Part shown: positions 5,433 through 8,802 of the stretch, piece after piece | Numbering within the stretch: position 1 is the stretch's first letter | How the letters are laid out: each line of letters opens with the position of its first letter | NCBI GenBank assembly: GCA_035317605.1 | Contig: DATHGT010000020.1 | Location: 1-8,802 of the forward strand | Direction of reading: 5' to 3' | Length of the DNA stretch: 8,802 nucleotides | Origin: DATHGT01 sp035317605 | GTDB lineage: Bacteria > Methylomirabilota > Methylomirabilia > Rokubacteriales > CSP1-6 | Notes under the pieces: model-generated | Database searches by the model: none | Told to the model about the DNA's origin: nothing | The model's input: the letters and a program-made list of their open reading frames with translations, nothing else | Program-made: the position numbers and the translations under genes

Positions 5433-6638
5433 ATGGATCTGAATTACGCACCCGAGGACCTGGCGTTTCGCGAGGCGACGCGGCAGTGGTTCGCCACCAA
5501 CACGCCGAGCGAGGACCTCAAGACGCTGGACGAGCGCAAGGCGTGGCACCGCAGGATGTACGAGGCGGGCTACGTCGGGATGCTGTGGCCGAAAGAATAC
5601 GGTGGGCGCGACGCCACCCCGATGCAGTCGGCGATCGTGTCGGACGAGATGGCGCGGGTGAGCGCGCCGCCGCCGATCAACGGGCTCGGCATCGGGTTCA
5701 TCGGGCCGACCATCATCGTGCACGGCACCGACTGGCAGAAGCAGCGCTACCTCAAGAAGATCCTCACCGCCGAGGAGATCTGGTGCCAGCTCTACTCCGA
5801 GCCCAACGCGGGATCGGATCTCGCCAGCCTGAAGACCAAAGCTGAGGACGCGGGCGATCACTTCGTGGTCAACGGCCAGAAGATCTGGACATCCAGCGGC
5901 CCCATCGCCGACTGGGGGCTCTTGCTCTGCCGCACCGATACCAGCGTGCCCAAGCACCGGGGGATCTCGTGCGTGCTGCTCAACATGCGCCAGCCGGGCG
6001 TGGAAGTCCGGCCGCTGAAGCAGCTCACCGGGCACTCGCTGTTCTCGGAAGTCTTCATGACCAACGCGCGCGCCGAGAAGGTCGATCTGCTCGGCCGGCT
6101 CGGCCAGGGCTGGGAGATCGCCCAGACCACGCTCGGCTACGAGCGTGGCGCCAACTCGCTGGGGCGCGTGACCCGCTACAACATCGCGTTCAACCAGCTC
6201 GTCAAGGCGGCCAAGGCGTTGCGGCGCGACGGCAAGCCGCTCATCGAGAACGCGGCGGTGCGGGCCAAGATGGGCCGGATCTACGCGGAGCTGGAAGTCC
6301 AGCGCTACGCGGCGCTGCGCGTGCTGTCCTCGCTCCAGAAGAGCGAGGGGCCGGGCGCGGCGTCGTCGCTGACCAAGTACTCGTACACCGAATTCGAGAA
6401 GCGCTACTACGAGACGGCCCTCGAGATCCTGGGCCCGTCCGGCCAGCTGCTGACGTCTCATCACGACTGGGACGATCTGGATACGTCTTCGGGCGAGGAC
6501 GGGACGTGGGCGACGTCATACCTGTGGTCGCGGGCGGGGACGATCTACTCCGGCTCGTCGGAGATCCAGAAGAACGTGATCGGCGAGCGCGTGCTCGGTC
6601 TGCCCAAGGAGATCCGCGCCGACCGGGTGAAGGCCTAG
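5433..6638 (+). CDS. Acyl-CoA dehydrogenase, catalytic-type subunit
   Basis: A 401-residue FAD flavoenzyme expected to oxidise an acyl-CoA to the trans-2-enoyl-CoA and pass electrons to electron-transfer flavoprotein in the cytoplasm. The full family layout is present: an N-terminal helical domain, the mid beta domain with WCQLYSEPNAGSDLASL (from residue 117) and KIWTSSGPIADWG, and a C-terminal helical domain ending IYSGSSEIQKNVIGERVLGLP. The residue at the medium-chain-enzyme Glu position is Ser373, but Glu237 in TTLGYERGAN sits where isovaleryl-CoA dehydrogenase and mycobacterial FadE26-like enzymes place their catalytic base. The ATG at 5433 follows AGGAGG by five bases. The next gene, a second dehydrogenase, begins four bases after the stop, so the two probably form one complex. 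The overall style resembles FadE proteins acting on branched or ring-bearing acyl-CoAs; the substrate is unknown. Confidence 0.95.
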   Translation: MDLNYAPEDLAFREATRQWFATNTPSEDLKTLDERKAWHRRMYEAGYVGMLWPKEYGGRDATPMQSAIVSDEMARVSAPPPINGLGIGFIGPTIIVHGTDWQKQRYLKKILTAEEIWCQLYSEPNAGSDLASLKTKAEDAGDHFVVNGQKIWTSSGPIADWGLLLCRTDTSVPKHRGISCVLLNMRQPGVEVRPLKQLTGHSLFSEVFMTNARAEKVDLLGRLGQGWEIAQTTLGYERGANSLGRVTRYNIAFNQLVKAAKALRRDGKPLIENAAVRAKMGRIYAELEVQRYAALRVLSSLQKSEGPGAASSLTKYSYTEFEKRYYETALEILGPSGQLLTSHHDWDDLDTSSGEDGTWATSYLWSRAGTIYSGSSEIQKNVIGERVLGLPKEIRADRVKA

Positions 6639-6642
6639 AGCC

Positions 6643-7761
6643 ATGGACTTCGGGTTCACGTCCGACCAGCAGCTCCTGAAGAACTCCGCGCGCGCGTTCC
6701 TCGACGAGCACTGCAAGCCGGCCACCGTCCGCGCCTCGTGGGACGATCCGCGCGGCGACAACGACGCGATGTGGAAAGAGATGGCCCAGCTCGGCTGGCT
6801 CGGGCTCTCGCTGCCCGAAGCCCACGGCGGCAGCGGGCTCGGCATGGTCGAGACCGCGGTCCTCCTGGAGGAGATGGGCCACGCCGCGTGTCCCGGCGCC
6901 TACTGGCCGACGATCCTCGCCGCCACCGCCATCGGCGAAGCGGGCACGGACGCCCAGAAGAAGCGCTGGCTGCCGGCCATCGCCACCGGCGAGGCGCGCG
7001 CCACCACCGCGTTCCTCGACGGCGACCTCGACTGGAATCCCGACGCGGTCACCACTCGCGCTCGGCGCACGAGCAAGGGGTGGACGCTCAGCGGCGAGAA
7101 GCGCTTCGTGCCGTGGGCTCACGTGGCCAACGTCATGCTGGTCCCCGCGCGCGGCAAGGAAGGCGTGACGCTGTTCGCCCTCGAGCCCTCGGCGCGCGGG
7201 CTCTCGCTCTCGCCGGTGGCGGGCATGGACCTGGCGACGCGCTGGGTCCACGTGAAGCTCGACAACGTTCCGCTCGCCGCCGACGCGGTGGTCGGCAATC
7301 CCGGCCAGGCCGCCCCGCTGCTCGCGGCGCTCCTGCGACGCGGCGCAGTCGGCGCGGCCGCGGAGATGCTCGGCGCGTCGCGCCGCTGTCTCGAGATGGC
7401 CGTCGGCTACGCGAAGGTCCGCGAGCAGTTCGGCCAGCCGATCGGGTCGTTCCAGGCCATCCGTCACAAGTGCGCCGAGATGCTGGTGGAGGTCGAGAAC
7501 TCCCACTCCGCCACGTACTACGCGGCGTGGGCGCTCGACGCGCAAGCCGACGATCACGCGCTGGCCGCGTCGGTGGCCAAGGCCTACGTGAGCGACGCCG
7601 CGCGCAAGGTGTGCGGCGAGTCGATCCAGGTGCACGGCGGCATCGGCTTCACCTGGGAGTACGACCTGCACCTCTACTTCAAGCGCGCCAAGGCGCTGGA
7701 GCCGATGTACGGCGACGCGGAGTACCACCGCGACCTGATCGTCAAACACGTCGCTGGTTGA
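6643..7761 (+). CDS. Acyl-CoA dehydrogenase-like subunit, apparently lacking the catalytic glutamate
   Basis: A 372-residue acyl-CoA dehydrogenase homologue, shorter than its upstream neighbour and clearly divergent from it. The N-terminal domain begins MDFGFTSDQQLLKNSARAFL; LGLSLPEAHGGSGLG precedes the middle domain; the C-terminal domain has the FAD-contacting signature VREQFGQPIGSFQAIRHKCAEM (from 259) and IQVHGGIGFTWEYDLHLYFKRAKAL (from 328). The mid-domain usually reads as an ExxAGSD-like loop, but here it is replaced by FLDGDLDW, another departure. At the two known catalytic positions I read Gly357 (MYGD; medium-chain type) and about Arg232 (LLRRGA; isovaleryl type), so it probably cannot work alone. 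Adjacent dehydrogenase pairs in mycobacterial cholesterol degradation form alpha2-beta2 enzymes in which one subunit lacks the base; this is the likely role here. ATG 6643 follows a four-base gap, with AAGG nine bases upstream. Confidence 0.92.
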   Translation: MDFGFTSDQQLLKNSARAFLDEHCKPATVRASWDDPRGDNDAMWKEMAQLGWLGLSLPEAHGGSGLGMVETAVLLEEMGHAACPGAYWPTILAATAIGEAGTDAQKKRWLPAIATGEARATTAFLDGDLDWNPDAVTTRARRTSKGWTLSGEKRFVPWAHVANVMLVPARGKEGVTLFALEPSARGLSLSPVAGMDLATRWVHVKLDNVPLAADAVVGNPGQAAPLLAALLRRGAVGAAAEMLGASRRCLEMAVGYAKVREQFGQPIGSFQAIRHKCAEMLVEVENSHSATYYAAWALDAQADDHALAASVAKAYVSDAARKVCGESIQVHGGIGFTWEYDLHLYFKRAKALEPMYGDAEYHRDLIVKHVAG

Positions 7762-7765
7762 TCCC

Positions 7766-8802
7766 GTGGCTACGCCGCCTCCGCCGCTCGATGGAATTCG
7801 TATTGTCGATCTGACGAGCTACATCGCCGGCTCCTACGCGGCGATGATGCTCGCCGACCTCGGCGCCGACGTCTTCAAGGTCGAGTCGCTGGCTGGCGAT
7901 TCGTTCCGCGAGCTGCCCGGATTCGTCGGGTGGAACCGTGGCAAGCGCTCGATCGCGGTCGATCTCAAGACCGTGGACGGACGGACCATCGTCGAGCGCC
8001 TGGCCGCACGGGCCGATGTGGTGATGGAGAACATGCGGCCCGGCGTGGCCGATCGCCTCGGCGTCGGCTACGCGCAGCTCCGCGCGCTGAACCCGCGACT
8101 GATCTACTGTTCGACGACCGGATTCGGATCGACGGGTCCCTACGTCGACCGACCGGGCTTCGATCCGCTGCTCCAGGCCATGAGCGGCGTTCAGGCGCTT
8201 CAGGGGTTCGGCGGAGATCCTCAATATCTTCGCGTCGCCATCACCGACTACTATGCGGCGGCGCTCACGGCCCAGGCCGTCCTGGCCGGCCTCTTCGTCC
8301 GTGAGCGAACAGGGCAAGGCCAGCGGGTGGAGACGTCGCTGCTGCACGCCTCGCTGGCGCTCCAGTCCGGCAACGTGGTGGATTACCCGGGTAAGCAATC
8401 GATCTTCCGGGACAACCCCACCTATCGGCTCTACCAGGGCAGCGACGGCGAGTGGTTCTTCGTGGCCGTCGGCAACCAGGCCTTCTGGGTGAAGCTGTGC
8501 GCCGCGCTCGATCTGAGAGAGCTGGCCGACGACCCGCGCTTCGCCTCGTGGCTCCTGCGTCTCGACAACCGTGAAGTGTTGCTGCCGCTCCTGGAGAAGC
8601 GCTTCGCCGAGCAGCCGCGCGCTCACTGGCTCTCGACGCTGGCCGCCCACGACATCCCGGCGGCGCCCGTGCAGACGCTGAAGGACTTCATGGACGACCC
8701 GGCCGTGCGCCATCACGAGATGATCCGCGAGTACGACCATCCCGAGCTGGGTCGGCTGCGCCTCATGGGTATGCCGCTCGTGTTCTCGGAGTCGCCGACG
8801 CG
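7766..8802 (+). CDS. CaiB/BaiF family III CoA-transferase, 3' truncated by the window
   Basis: The first 345 residues of a family III CoA-transferase, which moves CoA between an acyl-CoA and a free carboxylate through an aspartyl-CoA thioester. Members are normally about 380-420 residues, so only the C-terminal tail is missing; no stop is reached by 8802. Residues from 8 on read LDGIRIVDLTSYIAGSYAAMMLADLGADVFKVE, the family's N-terminal Rossmann-like block. Then come WNRGKRSIAVDLK, ADVVMENMRPGVADRLGVGY, LIYCSTTGFGSTGPYVDRPGFDPLLQAMSG and RTGQGQRVETSLLHASL. Asp161 in AITDYYAAAL matches the nucleophile of formyl-CoA transferase (Asp169). The chosen start is GTG 7766, four bases after the preceding stop; no clear Shine-Dalgarno is visible, so translation probably depends on coupling. 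Context suggests it supplies the acyl-CoA that the two dehydrogenases oxidise. The acid and the CoA donor are unknown. Confidence 0.93.
   Translation, partial: MATPPPPLDGIRIVDLTSYIAGSYAAMMLADLGADVFKVESLAGDSFRELPGFVGWNRGKRSIAVDLKTVDGRTIVERLAARADVVMENMRPGVADRLGVGYAQLRALNPRLIYCSTTGFGSTGPYVDRPGFDPLLQAMSGVQALQGFGGDPQYLRVAITDYYAAALTAQAVLAGLFVRERTGQGQRVETSLLHASLALQSGNVVDYPGKQSIFRDNPTYRLYQGSDGEWFFVAVGNQAFWVKLCAALDLRELADDPRFASWLLRLDNREVLLPLLEKRFAEQPRAHWLSTLAAHDIPAAPVQTLKDFMDDPAVRHHEMIREYDHPELGRLRLMGMPLVFSESPT

Noticed and set aside
5202..6464. 420-codon open frame on the - strand
   Set aside because: Antisense shadow of the first acyl-CoA dehydrogenase with low-complexity Arg/Leu/Val content; no domain signature.
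6241..7749. 502-codon open frame on the - strand
   Set aside because: It is longer than the + strand gene but is low-complexity, Arg/Gly/Ala/Val-rich and spans two genuine dehydrogenase genes and their junction.
7742..8740. 332-codon open frame on the - strand
   Set aside because: The + strand frame from GTG 7766 is open to the edge and has all family III CoA-transferase motifs, so this is a shadow.

Overview
The window is GC-rich bacterial DNA, all recognisable genes on the + strand, with strong G/C third-position bias in most of them. The mix of a family 5 ABC solute-binding protein, tandem acyl-CoA dehydrogenases, a family III CoA-transferase and a MazEF-type module is typical of soil or subsurface heterotrophs with large, GC-rich genomes (Rokubacteria/Methylomirabilota-like, deltaproteobacterial or similar). 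The sequence alone does not fix the taxon.

Region 1 (2-1057) is the 3' two thirds of an exported ABC-transporter solute-binding protein, cut by the left edge. Region 2 (1058-4631) opens with a 176-base intergenic stretch holding a sigma70-like promoter and an inverted repeat. It is followed by a two-gene unit: a small predicted lipoprotein of no recognised family, and a 936-residue secreted protein built of BNR/Asp-box beta-propeller repeats with an additional C-terminal beta-rich domain. The Shine-Dalgarno of the second gene overlaps the stop codon of the first, so the two are very likely co-translated and both act outside the cytoplasm.

Region 3 (4632-5402) is a compact toxin-antitoxin operon: a MazE-like/ribbon-helix-helix antitoxin and a MazF/PemK-family mRNA interferase separated by one base. 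A 12-bp tandem direct repeat with an embedded inverted repeat just upstream looks like an autoregulatory operator, and a GC-rich hairpin follows the toxin stop.

Region 4 (5403-8802) is a tightly packed acyl-CoA operon: two different acyl-CoA dehydrogenase subunits and a CaiB/BaiF family III CoA-transferase that runs off the right edge, each gene separated by only 4 bases. The first dehydrogenase has a glutamate at the isovaleryl-CoA-dehydrogenase-type catalytic position. The second appears to lack a catalytic glutamate at both known positions, which suggests an alpha/beta heteromeric enzyme like those of mycobacterial steroid degradation. The likely logic is that the CoA-transferase activates an unknown carboxylic acid and the dehydrogenase pair introduces an alpha,beta double bond.

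The lipoprotein/propeller pair and the toxin-antitoxin module sit between transport and metabolic genes and use a less GC-biased codon set in places, so 1058-5370 may be an acquired insertion. No tRNA, rRNA, CRISPR array, transposase or IS end was seen.
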